Below are positions 14,105 to 21,499 of a stretch of DNA of 35,414 bases, in pieces. Position 1 is the first letter of the stretch; every line of letters begins with the position of its first letter. The translations under genes and the position numbers were made by a program. This DNA is from Bacteroidaceae bacterium (GTDB lineage: Bacteria; Bacteroidota; Bacteroidia; Bacteroidales; Bacteroidaceae), in assembly GCA_017469685.1 (NCBI GenBank), contig JAFUFW010000038.1:1-35414 (forward strand). The letters run 5' to 3'. Below the pieces are notes generated by a model, which did no database searches, was not told the DNA's origin, and saw only the letters and a program-made list of their open reading frames with translations.

Positions 14105-15676
14105 TCATCTGACAAACGACTTAACGACCTCGTCTTTGTTGATATTGGTACTTGCTATCAGTCGGATCAGTCCCATATTATTATCGTTAATAATCTGGAA
14201 GTTCATATCATCTATATGTATATCAATCGTATCGGTATTTCCAAGGACTACTTCTATGTATTTCGACAGGCAGACTGCCGGGGTCAATGTCTCGTCCTCC
14301 CGTAAGTTACGCTCGATGATGCTGGCAACGCTAAAGGCTTCAAGAGCCTCTGACTTAAGACCCACCCATGAGAAGGTACTTCCCCCTTTAGTGAACGCAG
14401 ACAACTCACAGTGATGGAAGATGGGGTCATTTATGTTCTTACTGAAGACATAATGAGGTCTTGTGTCACCTTTGTACCCTTCAAATGTCCAACTCTCATC
14501 GGGGGCCCCATATAAATCGACGCCGAAGAAATCAGCCAGGAATTGATCTCGCGGAATAAGTTCTTCCTCGCCTTTCTTTCTCGGGAGGTATTTCTCTGGC
14601 GCCTTTTCATCTGCCTTGCCGATAATTTCGTTCTTATTCAAATTCGTCCACAGCGTCAAAGTCATCGTGTCCTCGCTCGTATCATGGCTGATACTTATGT
14701 TGTACTCATCATCTTTGAAATCAATACTATTATAGCTCTGAAGATGCTCTCTATGCTTGGACACGCAATCCTCATAAGTCATGTCCGTTTGGCAGAACAA
14801 GTTTCTCTCTATGAGGAAAGCTATTTGAAGCGCATTATTCATCGTGTACGGAACAGGCTGCCACAAGAAATTTGCTCCGCCGTCTTTGAAAGCTATCACA
14901 TTACAACTATTAAAGAACGTGTCCTGTAACCTGTCGGAACTAAACTTATAATACTTGTTGATGGGATGGATACCTTCAAATGTCCACTCCTCGTTTGGTT
15001 CACGTAAAACGTTCACGCCAAAGAAATCTGATAGGAATTCTTCACGAGAGAGTATCTCTTGTTCTGCAGCTTTTGGCTTGACGTTGACATCACGAACCGC
15101 CTGATATTGTGCGGGTAACAGATGCTTGACATAATCAAATAGGTCAAAGGATGTCCAGAGGTTGAGTTCATAGCGTCTGTCATCATCAATATCCCACCAC
15201 ATCTTGATATTCATATCGTCTATCTCCCACTCCAGCCATTCCTTCTTGTTGATTTTATCGCGGTTCCTCTTGATACTGACATCTTCTGTATAACCCTCTC
15301 CGTAGATGAGGTTCTTCTCAATCTTGAATACAACGTCGAAAGGATGGTTCCATTCGGGAATTTTGGAGTAGAAAGTGAAATTTGCACCCTTGTCTTCAAA
15401 GACATTCGCCTGTGCCTCCTTAAAGAACGGGTCATGGAGATTCGACACTTTGAATGTGTATAACGCACGTCCCTGATTGTTATAGTCTTTCCCGACAAAA
15501 TCCCATTTACCACCCGTTCCGCGTAATAGGTCTACGCCAAAGAATGAATGAAAGAAAGCTTCTTTCTTATCCGGATTTGTTATCGACTTCACCTTTACAG
15601 GCCCGCTACCCGATAGCGGGAGAGAGGCGTTTACTGATACAGATGCCATTGTTGGCGAATAATAATCTTTTTTCAT
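14105..15676 (-). CDS. Unknown protein made of three tandem repeats of about 140 residues
   Basis: A 523-residue protein with no signal peptide or membrane helix. It has three diverged copies of one domain, at about residues 38-177, 210-347 and 375-513. Each begins with an acidic/aromatic helix ending FFGV(D/N)(L/V), then (K/E/S)W(D/T)F(V/E)G, a DxxF segment, a (D/G)GxxF-W/Y turn, IE(R/K)NL, and a C-terminal strand giving LNLWTSF, LTLWTNL and IRLIASTN. Linkers between copies are Lys/Glu-rich. The N-terminus MKKDYYSPTMASVSVNASLPL resembles the short 'MKKxYxxP' openings of many small Bacteroidales proteins. I recognise no family. An unusual inverted-repeat region precedes it, and the lipoprotein gene follows 17 bp downstream. 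Confidence 0.8.
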   Translation of the reverse strand: MKKDYYSPTMASVSVNASLPLSGSGPVKVKSITNPDKKEAFFHSFFGVDLLRGTGGKWDFVGKDYNNQGRALYTFKVSNLHDPFFKEAQANVFEDKGANFTFYSKIPEWNHPFDVVFKIEKNLIYGEGYTEDVSIKRNRDKINKKEWLEWEIDDMNIKMWWDIDDDRRYELNLWTSFDLFDYVKHLLPAQYQAVRDVNVKPKAAEQEILSREEFLSDFFGVNVLREPNEEWTFEGIHPINKYYKFSSDRLQDTFFNSCNVIAFKDGGANFLWQPVPYTMNNALQIAFLIERNLFCQTDMTYEDCVSKHREHLQSYNSIDFKDDEYNISISHDTSEDTMTLTLWTNLNKNEIIGKADEKAPEKYLPRKKGEEELIPRDQFLADFFGVDLYGAPDESWTFEGYKGDTRPHYVFSKNINDPIFHHCELSAFTKGGSTFSWVGLKSEALEAFSVASIIERNLREDETLTPAVCLSKYIEVVLGNTDTIDIHIDDMNFQIINDNNMGLIRLIASTNINKDEVVKSFVR

Positions 15677-15716
15677 TGCGGAAGGACTAATAATATTTTA
15701 ACTGTTATATTTATCT

Positions 15717-15748
15717 TATATATACTGATATTACAATTACGATACAAA
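15717..15748 (-). promoter_or_regulatory. Candidate promoter for the triple-repeat gene
   Basis: On the minus strand TTTG (15748-15745) is followed after 20 bp by TATATATA (15724-15717), about 40 bp before the ATG. The spacing fits the Bacteroidetes promoter; the -7 box matches only the TAnn part of the consensus. Confidence 0.4.
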
Positions 15749-15776
15749 AAACGTGGACTACTTACTTCGTCTACGT
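15745..15776 (-). terminator. Terminator-like hairpin upstream of the triple-repeat gene
   Basis: On the minus strand ACGTAGAC (15776-15769) pairs with GTCCACGT (15758-15751), with one G-T pair, followed by a run of six Ts. It could end transcripts from the DUF4160/DUF2442 side or act as an attenuator. Confidence 0.5.
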
Positions 15777-15897
15777 TATCCAGGTATCGGCAAACACCTA
15801 ACACACTTATATACGAATAAAAGCCCACGCCATAGGCGTGAGCATCCAAGCTTTTTACTCTTGTGTGTTATCTTAAATATTGCCGATTTTGGATAAC
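15775..15897. repeat. Nested 123-bp inverted repeat
   Basis: Four pairs of arms are nested around one centre: GTTATCCA (15775-15782) with TGGATAAC (15890-15897), ATCGGCAA (15786-15793) with TTGCCGAT (15880-15887), TAACACAC (15799-15806) with GTGTGTTA (15863-15870), and GCCCACGCC (15823-15831) with GGCGTGAGC (15835-15843, one G-T pair). On the minus strand the central hairpin is followed by TTTTATT, as in an intrinsic terminator. Gene-free stretch 15677-15995 holds this element, the hairpin at 15745-15776 and a possible promoter; nothing else was recognised. Confidence 0.75.
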
Positions 15898-15995
15898 AAG
15901 GATCTAAGCGGACGCTTCAGTCTATATGTCTAATGAGTGAGTATTCTACATAGGCAGAGATAATTGAGTGGTGTTATGTGAAAGTGGTGCTAAAT

Positions 15996-16235
15996 CTATA
16001 TTTTCAGCACATCCTTAACAGAGTAGATTTTGCTCAGTTTCTCGAACGAGAAATACTGGTCGTCCATAATCATCCAGTCCTCACGATCAGCGCGAGAGAG
16101 CTGTTTGATGTCTGGAAACATCGAGACGGGAACGATTACCTCGCGCCCATCTGTCAGGAACACAGCCATAGTGCCGCGTTTCACTCCGAAGTCAAGCTTC
16201 TTGATGCCCAAGTTTGTGTCTTTATACTTGCACAT
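15996..16235 (-). CDS. DUF2442-like small protein
   Basis: A 79-residue protein with the DUF2442 pattern: FLTDGREVIVPVSMFPDIKQLS, RADREDWMIMDDQYFSFEKLSKIYSVKDVL, where DGR-P-S-(W/M)FP, the (A/R)-R--W segment, and a C-terminal 'I-V--LL'-like end are expected. DUF2442 genes very often sit beside DUF4160 genes, as here (18-bp gap). The pair has been suggested to be toxin-antitoxin-like, but activity is not established to my knowledge. Cytoplasmic; no signal peptide. The ATG at 16235 gives normal length. Confidence 0.82.
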   Translation of the reverse strand: MCKYKDTNLGIKKLDFGVKRGTMAVFLTDGREVIVPVSMFPDIKQLSRADREDWMIMDDQYFSFEKLSKIYSVKDVLKI

Positions 16236-16253
16236 ATGGTTTCCTCCTTTATC

Positions 16254-16556
16254 TTATTTGATTCTTTTTATCTGAATTTTACGACCAGCAAAGACATCGT
16301 CTATACGCTGGTTCAGTTCTTCCCAGTGTTTATCAATCGCTTCAAGGATTTCAGCCTCTTCACTGGCTGAGAGTTCTGACCATGCAATCTCTATTTTCTT
16401 ATGTCCATTTTCTTCTATCCATATCTTTGCTACTGTATCTCCTCGGTGCGAATGTTTGCTGCCACGCCGCACCACATGTATGTGGCGACGGTTCTCTGTG
16501 GCATCGGCGGGAAACACAGACAAGATAAAATAGAGAAGTAACATTAGTTTACCCAT
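16254..16556 (-). CDS. DUF4160-like small protein
   Basis: A 100-residue protein (MGKLMLLLYFILSVFPADATENRR) with the DUF4160 core HIHVVRRGS, AKIWIEENGHKKIEIAWSEL and a C-terminal helix SEEAEILEAIDKHWEELNQRI. The family normally has (P/R)xH(V/I)HV followed by KFW(L/I)E, as seen. The hydrophobic N-terminus is the first strand of the DUF4160 fold, not a signal peptide. The ATG at 16556 (MGKL) matches family starts; a TTG at 16586 lies within the promoter. A TATCTTTG -7 box is directly upstream. It is the first gene of a two-gene unit with DUF2442. Confidence 0.8.
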   Translation of the reverse strand: MGKLMLLLYFILSVFPADATENRRHIHVVRRGSKHSHRGDTVAKIWIEENGHKKIEIAWSELSASEEAEILEAIDKHWEELNQRIDDVFAGRKIQIKRIK

Positions 16557-16583
16557 GTCACACCCATTAGATTGATTCTGCTG

Positions 16584-16591
16584 CAAAGATA
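16584..16591 (-). promoter_or_regulatory. Bacteroidetes -7 box for the DUF4160/DUF2442 unit
   Basis: TATCTTTG on the minus strand, 28 bp before the ATG at 16556, fits TAnnTTTG. A GATTAGGGATT-type short array lies immediately upstream (16597-16628), where a -33 element would be. Confidence 0.55.
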
Positions 16592-16596
16592 GTAAA

Positions 16597-16628
16597 AGAT
16601 TAGGGATTTGGGATTAAGGATTAGGTTT
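16597..16628. repeat. GATTAGGG-type short tandem array
   Basis: AGATTAGGGATTTGGGATTA-type units, period about 7-8, occupy the region upstream of the DUF4160 promoter. A separate sequence family from the GAAAAATG and AATTG arrays. Confidence 0.55.
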
Positions 16629-16677
16629 TTTTCTGTTTTCATCATTCATTTTCAATCTTTTTGCAACTTCGCCCATA

Positions 16678-16707
16678 ATTTTTCACTTTTCATTTTTCAC
16701 TTTTATC
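16678..16707. repeat. ATTTTTCACTTTTC array upstream of rubrerythrin
   Basis: Two to three units ending about 10 bp before the rubrerythrin -7 box. A TTTT within the array lies 20 bp from that box, so the array may supply the -33 contact. Confidence 0.6.
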
Positions 16708-16716
16708 TTTAATCAC

Positions 16717-16724
16717 TATCTTTG
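16717..16724 (+). promoter_or_regulatory. Bacteroidetes -7 box for rubrerythrin
   Basis: TATCTTTG fits TAnnTTTG and lies about 45 bp before the ATG at 16770. Confidence 0.6.
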
Positions 16725-16769
16725 CAAAAGGAAATACAGAACGTGGTATAATCTATTAATCTGACAAAA

Positions 16770-17312
16770 ATGAAAGACTTGAAAGGAACCCGCACAGAGC
16801 AGAACCTCAAGGAGGCTTTTGCCGGCGAGAGCATGGCTCGCAACAAATACAGCTATTTTGCTTCGAAGGCTAAGAAGGACGGCTACGTACAGATTGCCGC
16901 CATCTTCGAAGAGACGGCAGCCAACGAGAAAGAGCACGCTAAGATGTGGTACAAGTACCTCAATGGAGGCTCCGTCAGCGACACTATGACGAACCTGGCC
17001 GACGCTGCCAACGGCGAGAACTTCGAGTGGACCGACATGTATGCCCGTATGGCACAAGAGGCTCGCGAGGAAGGCTTCGACGAGATAGCCGAGAAATTCG
17101 AGCTGGTCGGCGCTATTGAGAAGCACCACGAGGAGCGCTACCGCAAGCTGCTCAAGAATATCGAGGATGCCATCGTATTCTCACGCGAGGGCGACGTCAT
17201 CTGGCAGTGCGCCAACTGCGGTCACATCGTCATAGGCAAGCAGGCTCCCGAGGTATGCCCCACTTGCAATCACCCCCAGAGCTACTTCCAGATTAAAGCC
17301 GAGAACTACTAA
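16770..17312 (+). CDS. rbr: Rubrerythrin
   Basis: A 180-residue cytoplasmic non-haem iron protein that reduces hydrogen peroxide in anaerobes. The N-terminal ferritin-like four-helix domain carries the di-iron Glu/His ligands ([53 protein letters not shown]). The C-terminal rubredoxin domain has paired CxxC motifs, CANCGH and CPTCNHP. The length is normal. It is monocistronic, with its own promoter and a large palindromic terminator downstream. Confidence 0.97.
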   Translation: MKDLKGTRTEQNLKEAFAGESMARNKYSYFASKAKKDGYVQIAAIFEETAANEKEHAKMWYKYLNGGSVSDTMTNLADAANGENFEWTDMYARMAQEAREEGFDEIAEKFELVGAIEKHHEERYRKLLKNIEDAIVFSREGDVIWQCANCGHIVIGKQAPEVCPTCNHPQSYFQIKAENY

Positions 17313-17350
17313 ACGGGCTTGTAATTCCGTTCTGTCGCATAACAGAAAAC

Positions 17351-17441
17351 CGTATAATCCGTACAATCCGTAGTTGTTTTAGATGCAACGACAGTAACGT
17401 TGTGTAATAAACTACGGATTGTACGGATTATACGTTTTTTT
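17351..17441 (+). terminator. Perfect 25-bp inverted repeat with T-run, between convergent genes
   Basis: Arms at 17351-17375 and 17410-17434 are exact reverse complements. Each arm holds two tandem units of AATCCGTA/TACGGATT. Eight Ts follow at 17435-17442, a strong terminator for rubrerythrin. A smaller stem CAACG/CGTTG sits in the loop. The right arm contains the patatin gene's TAA stop (17428-17430). Confidence 0.85.
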
Positions 17442-18357
17442 TGTTATAAGCATCAATGGCCTTTCGCATGGCCTGCTGCCCCATAGCTGCTATCTCCTCG
17501 CCTTTATCGTAGTCGAAGCCGTCGAAGTCGGTCATGGCAATGTCGGCGAGGATGTCAGGCTTGTTGAGCTGCAGGTTGAGGGCAGCATTCTGCTTGATGG
17601 CGATGGAGAGGGCGCGGTCCACGAGGGTGATGTAGTTCACGTCGAGGTCGTCAGGCAGCAAGCGGTCGAGCAGCTCGGCGCGCGTGGGCAGCGAGGGCAG
17701 GCGGCGACGCAGAGGATTACTGCTGGCGCGCTTGCTGGCATGGCGCTCTTGCTGTTGGCGTGCCTCTTCTTCCTCACGCTCAAGACGCTGGCGGTTCTTG
17801 CCCTCGAAATCAGGACCGCTGACGTTCACGGCCACAAGCAGGTCGCCGTCGTGGCGCTGGACATGGGTGAGGGGCAAGGGATTTATGACGCCGCCATCGA
17901 CAAGAATCATCCCTTCGCGGCGTACAGGACTGAACACGGCTGGCATCGAGATGCTTGCACGTATAGCGTCGTAAAGGCTACCGCTACGGAAGACAACTTC
18001 GCGACCAGTCTCCCAGTCGGTGGCTACAGCGCAGTACGGCACAGGCAAATCCTCGATGTTGACGTCCGGCACCACCTCTTTCATAGCGTCGATAACGCGC
18101 TGCCCTTTCATTAAATGAGTAAGGCTAAGCGAGAGATCGGTGAGGCGCCACATCTTTGAACGGTCGAGGTCAAACATCCATTGCTTGAAATCATGTAGAC
18201 GACCAGCTGCAAACACCCCGCCTACGAGCGAACCCATAGAGCAGCCTGCCACAGAGGTTACCCTGAAACCTTGAAGTTCAAGTTCCTCAATGGCTCCTAT
18301 GTGAGCCAAGCCCCGTGCGCCTCCGCTGGACAACACCAGCGCAACATCTTTATCCAT
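17428..18357 (-). CDS. Patatin-like phospholipase / acyl hydrolase (RssA-like)
   Basis: A 309-residue serine lipase-type hydrolase, probably cytoplasmic or peripheral. It has the oxyanion-hole SGGARG (11-16), the nucleophile elbow GCSMG with Ser 40, and the catalytic Asp in VDGG (Asp 154), so the dyad is complete. A charged helical segment (RQRLEREEEEARQQQERH) follows the core. The ATG at 18357 (MDKDVALVLSSGG) is preferred over a TTG at 18378. The last codons (NKKNV) and the stop lie in the T-run and palindrome of the rubrerythrin terminator. It is the last gene of the minus-strand cluster from pheS. Substrate unknown. Confidence 0.93.
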   Translation of the reverse strand: MDKDVALVLSSGGARGLAHIGAIEELELQGFRVTSVAGCSMGSLVGGVFAAGRLHDFKQWMFDLDRSKMWRLTDLSLSLTHLMKGQRVIDAMKEVVPDVNIEDLPVPYCAVATDWETGREVVFRSGSLYDAIRASISMPAVFSPVRREGMILVDGGVINPLPLTHVQRHDGDLLVAVNVSGPDFEGKNRQRLEREEEEARQQQERHASKRASSNPLRRRLPSLPTRAELLDRLLPDDLDVNYITLVDRALSIAIKQNAALNLQLNKPDILADIAMTDFDGFDYDKGEEIAAMGQQAMRKAIDAYNKKNV

Positions 18358-18361
18358 TGCC

Positions 18362-18405
18362 TTACAATTATCTTTCAATTATCAATCTTCATTTTTCAAT
18401 ATTCA
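18362..18405. repeat. AATTATCAATCTTCATTTTTCAAT short array
   Basis: Mixed AATTATC and ATTTTTCAAT units span the gap between the dehydrogenase and patatin genes and run a few codons into the 3' end of the dehydrogenase gene (NVVNIEK). Confidence 0.5.
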
Positions 18406-19363
18406 CCACATTCACAGGTTTTCCATCAAAGAAAGCCTTCAAGTTTGCTGTGGCGATGGCAATAAGACGCCCGCGAGCCTCACGTGTGGCCCACGCGATG
18501 TGCGGCGTGAGGAAGCATCGGGGAGCGCTTAGGAGTGGGTTGTCGGCGGCAGGAGGCTCGGTGGAGAGCACATCGGCGCAATAGGCAGCAAGACGGTCGG
18601 CAGCGAGAGCGTCGGCAACGGACTGTTCGTCGACAAGGGGTCCGCGACCAGTGTTGATGAGAATGGCCGAGGTCTTCATGCGCGCGAGCGCGTCCTTATT
18701 TATTATTGCGCGCGTGGAGGGCGTCAGCGGACAGTGGAGCGAGAGGACGTCAGCCTCCTGAAGCAAAGCCTCCCATGACGCTTTCTCTACGCCTACAGGC
18801 AACGCCTCTGGCTCACGGCTCGTGACGGCCAAGACCTTCATGCCGAAAGCCAGCGCAATCTGAGCCACGGCTGTGCCTATATTGCCAAGACCGTAGATAC
18901 CGAAGGTCTTGCCGGCGAGCTCCGTCAGCGCCGTGTCGGTCCACATGAAGTCGGGCGACGAGGGCCAGCGGTCGCGAGCTGCGGCGTAGTGAGCAACGCT
19001 GTTGGTGACGTTCAGAAGATGGGCAAAGACAAGCTGCGCCACGGAAGCGGTGCTGTAGGCAGGTATGTTCGTCACTATGATGCCCAGCCTACGGGCGGCC
19101 TCGGTGTCTACGACATTATAGCCTGTGGCCAGCACTCCTATATAGCGCAACGAGGGCAGAGAGGCCATGAGCTCGGCGTTGAGAACGACCTTATTAGTCA
19201 GCACGGCCTCGGCTCCGGCACACCGCTCTGCGGTCTGCTCGGGACGGGTGCGGTCATAGATGATAATCTCAGTGTGTTGACCATCAGCAGCCAAGGCTTG
19301 CAGCAGGCTCCAGTCGAGGTCGTCTTGCGTGACGGTGTAGCCGTCGAGGATAACGATCTTCAT
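18389..19363 (-). CDS. D-isomer-specific 2-hydroxyacid dehydrogenase (glycerate dehydrogenase-like)
   Basis: A 324-residue NAD(H)-dependent cytoplasmic reductase of 2-keto acids such as hydroxypyruvate or glyoxylate. The Rossmann motif is GLGNIG (158-163). The catalytic triad is present: Arg 240 in INTGRGPLVDE, Glu 269 in DVLSTEPP and His 288 in LTPHIAWAT. GVLATGYNVVD and NIPAYSTASVAQ match HprA/glycerate dehydrogenase-type enzymes better than D-lactate dehydrogenases. The exact substrate is uncertain. It lies 24 bp after the fetB-like gene and 31 bp before patatin. Confidence 0.92.
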   Translation of the reverse strand: MKIVILDGYTVTQDDLDWSLLQALAADGQHTEIIIYDRTRPEQTAERCAGAEAVLTNKVVLNAELMASLPSLRYIGVLATGYNVVDTEAARRLGIIVTNIPAYSTASVAQLVFAHLLNVTNSVAHYAAARDRWPSSPDFMWTDTALTELAGKTFGIYGLGNIGTAVAQIALAFGMKVLAVTSREPEALPVGVEKASWEALLQEADVLSLHCPLTPSTRAIINKDALARMKTSAILINTGRGPLVDEQSVADALAADRLAAYCADVLSTEPPAADNPLLSAPRCFLTPHIAWATREARGRLIAIATANLKAFFDGKPVNVVNIEK

Positions 19364-19387
19364 GATTAAAAAGGATATATTGTCATT

Positions 19388-20161
19388 TTATTTATTCCCA
19401 AGATTCAAGCGCCCGAAGGCATCAAAGGCCTGACGCGAAGAGAGCCAGAGAGAGAGGATGAGGGCAAGCATAGAGGCACTCATAGTAATGACAACTATCA
19501 TCATTTGGTACTTAACAGCAACATCAGGCACCGAGCCGCCAAGGATCTGCCCTATCATCGTACCAGGCAGAGCCACGATGCCCATGACGGCCATATTAGC
19601 GATGCAAGGCGTGAAGCTCTTGATGACGGCCTCGCGCATGAAAGGAAGCCACGCCTCGAAACGCGAAGCGCCGTTGCCCAAGAGGTAATAATATGTGGCC
19701 TGTTCGCGTTCTATTCCATTATAAAATGTACTGAGCGTCAGCACACAGACTCCAAGCATATTGCCCATGAGGATGCCCATTATGGGAATGAAATAACGGG
19801 CGGTGAAGGGGTGGTCGAGTTGCAAGACAATGCACAGGAAATAGAAACCGACAACGAGGGCCGATAGCATGAAACTGACGAAAGCAGGGATAGCCACGAT
19901 ACGGCGGGGCAGATGGGTACGCTCGCCAAGGGTGTGGGTCGCAACCAATGCCATTACAACCACCCACAGAGTGTTCAGCCACGGATAGTCCCACTCGAAA
20001 AGGTAGCGCAGATAGATGGCAACAAGAAACAACTGCACAATCATGCGGGCAGCGGCTATGAGCGTAGCCTGCACGAGTCCCGTTCGCAGTTTCCAAAGGA
20101 AAAAGAGGGGGATAAGAAGGAGAAGAAGGCCGATGGCTAAGGAGAGAAGTGATATATCCAT
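19388..20161 (-). CDS. fetB: FetB/YbbM-family ABC transporter permease
   Basis: A 257-residue inner-membrane protein with about seven helices, of the UPF0014/FetB family, whose E. coli member exports iron with the ATPase FetA. Family blocks seen: RMIVQLFLVAIYLRYLFE, FIPIMGILMGNMLGVCVLTL, LLGNGASRFEAWLPFMREAVIKSFTP and GIVALPGTMIGQILGG. The likely ATPase partner is at 22372-22983, separated by aguA and aguB. The metal specificity is inferred from the family only. Confidence 0.9.
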   Translation of the reverse strand: MDISLLSLAIGLLLLLIPLFFLWKLRTGLVQATLIAAARMIVQLFLVAIYLRYLFEWDYPWLNTLWVVVMALVATHTLGERTHLPRRIVAIPAFVSFMLSALVVGFYFLCIVLQLDHPFTARYFIPIMGILMGNMLGVCVLTLSTFYNGIEREQATYYYLLGNGASRFEAWLPFMREAVIKSFTPCIANMAVMGIVALPGTMIGQILGGSVPDVAVKYQMMIVVITMSASMLALILSLWLSSRQAFDAFGRLNLGNK

Positions 20162-20241
20162 GGGTGGAGAAGTGAAAAAAATGGAAAGTTAACAGTGAAA
20201 TAAAAGGGCCTCTTCAGATTGATGAGTGAGATGCCAGAGTG

Positions 20242-21381
20242 TTAAGTAGTAAGCACCCCGACAGGAAATTGCATTGTGGAGCAGTGTAGGGAGCCATGCT
20301 GCCGGATGAGGACACGGCAGTCGATGGGAACGATGTCGTACTTTGGGAAGGCTTTCTGCAACTGGCGACGGGCTTGCTCATCGTTCTCCGGCTGACCATA
20401 GGCAGGCATAAGGACAGCACCGTTTATGATGAGGAAGTTGGCGTAGGTGGCGGGGAGGCGATGGTTGTCGTCGGGGTCGCAGATGGACGCAGGAAGTGGG
20501 AGGGGGATAAGGCGGTAGTCCTCCTCGGCGACAGAATCGCCGAGCACTCTGAATGACTTAAGTTGGGTTTCCATCGCGCGAAGGGCTTCGTAGTGCTCGT
20601 CGGCAGGGTCAGTGCATTGGACGTAGGCGATGGTATTATTGGGACAGAAGCGGGCGAGGGTGTCAATGTGGCTGTCTGTATCGTCGCCTGCAAGGTAACC
20701 GTGGTCGAGCCAGAGGACCCTCTCGGCATTGAAATAATTAAGGAGGTGGTGTTCTATATCGCCACGGGTGAGCATAGGGTTGCGGTTTGGCGAGAGCAGG
20801 CACTCGCTGGTAGTCAGGATGGTGCCGCGCCCGTCGCTTTCAATGCTGCCGCCCTCGAAGACGAAATCGAGGTGAGGCTCGTATGTGCCGTGGAGCGGGG
20901 ATTCAGGCGGGCAAACCGCCGAACAGACTTCTGCAGAGGATACGACAGAGGCGAGGCGGCGGTTGATCTGATTGTCATGATGGGAGGGAAACTTAAGTCC
21001 CCAGCCGTTGAACTGGAAGTCGAGGAGGCGGGGACCGGCCTCGGTCATGAGGGTGAGGAAGCCGTGGTCGCGCGCCCATGTGTCGTTGGTCGGACATTCG
21101 AAGTAGCGGACATGGGGCAGAAGGCGTGAGGGGATGCGTTCATGCAGGAGGGCCTTCACGCGGTCGGGCTCGGAGGTCACTATGAGGAGTAGCTCACCTC
21201 GCACAAGTATCTCCAAGGCGATGCTGACGTAGCAGGCATCAACCTCGGCAAGCAAGGGCGCCCAGTCGGTACTGACGTGTGGCCACGTGAGCTGCACACC
21301 GCTCTGCGGGAACCACTCGGCAGGGAAGAAGGTGGAACGGACCTCAGTCTGTTCAGGGCCTGGTGCCTCGGGCATCTGCAT
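20242..21381 (-). CDS. aguA: Agmatine deiminase
   Basis: A 379-residue enzyme of the peptidylarginine-deiminase fold that converts agmatine to N-carbamoylputrescine. It shows FFPAEWFPQSGVQLTWPH near the N-terminus, the substrate/catalytic NDTWARDHGF, FEGGSIESDG, DDTDSHIDTLARF and the C-terminal catalytic Cys in GSLHCSTMQFP (about residue 367). The ATG at 21381 (or 21375) is chosen because upstream in-frame sequence is the intergenic GTGAAAA array and does not resemble the family. With aguB it makes the two-step agmatine to putrescine route, cytoplasmic. Confidence 0.94.
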   Translation of the reverse strand: MQMPEAPGPEQTEVRSTFFPAEWFPQSGVQLTWPHVSTDWAPLLAEVDACYVSIALEILVRGELLLIVTSEPDRVKALLHERIPSRLLPHVRYFECPTNDTWARDHGFLTLMTEAGPRLLDFQFNGWGLKFPSHHDNQINRRLASVVSSAEVCSAVCPPESPLHGTYEPHLDFVFEGGSIESDGRGTILTTSECLLSPNRNPMLTRGDIEHHLLNYFNAERVLWLDHGYLAGDDTDSHIDTLARFCPNNTIAYVQCTDPADEHYEALRAMETQLKSFRVLGDSVAEEDYRLIPLPLPASICDPDDNHRLPATYANFLIINGAVLMPAYGQPENDEQARRQLQKAFPKYDIVPIDCRVLIRQHGSLHCSTMQFPVGVLTT

Positions 21382-21437
21382 ATGAAGCGTGAGGTCGGAG
21401 ATGGTGGGGGTGGAAGGGGTGAAATGGATTGCCAAGG

Positions 21438-21489
21438 GAAGTGAAAAGTGAAAAGTGAAAAATGCCCCCTCGTGGGCTGAATGGGGGGC
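21438..21489. repeat. GTGAAAA tandem array plus C/G hairpin
   Basis: Three to four units of GTGAAAA (21438-21463) run directly into a hairpin GCCCCC (21464-21469) / GGGGGC (21484-21489). The mutS2 copy has the same two parts, array and CCCCC/GGGGG hairpin, in the same relative arrangement. It lies between aguB and aguA. Confidence 0.65.
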
Positions 21490-21499
21490 GAATATTTGC

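Noticed and set aside
15807-15845. A 12-codon minus-strand frame starting at the core hairpin (MLTPMAWAFIRI)
   Set aside because: It is simply the translation of the hairpin; no ribosome-binding context or regulatory amino-acid run supports a leader peptide.
15793-15870. ACCTAAC ... GTTA arms resemble an integron attC site
   Set aside because: The left part fits RYYYAAC, but the right part GTTATCT does not fit GTTRRRY, and there is no integrase or cassette array nearby.
13171-16760. Insertion sequence or integrated element bounding the AT-rich block
   Set aside because: No transposase, integrase, terminal repeats with target duplication, or tRNA gene were found at its borders.
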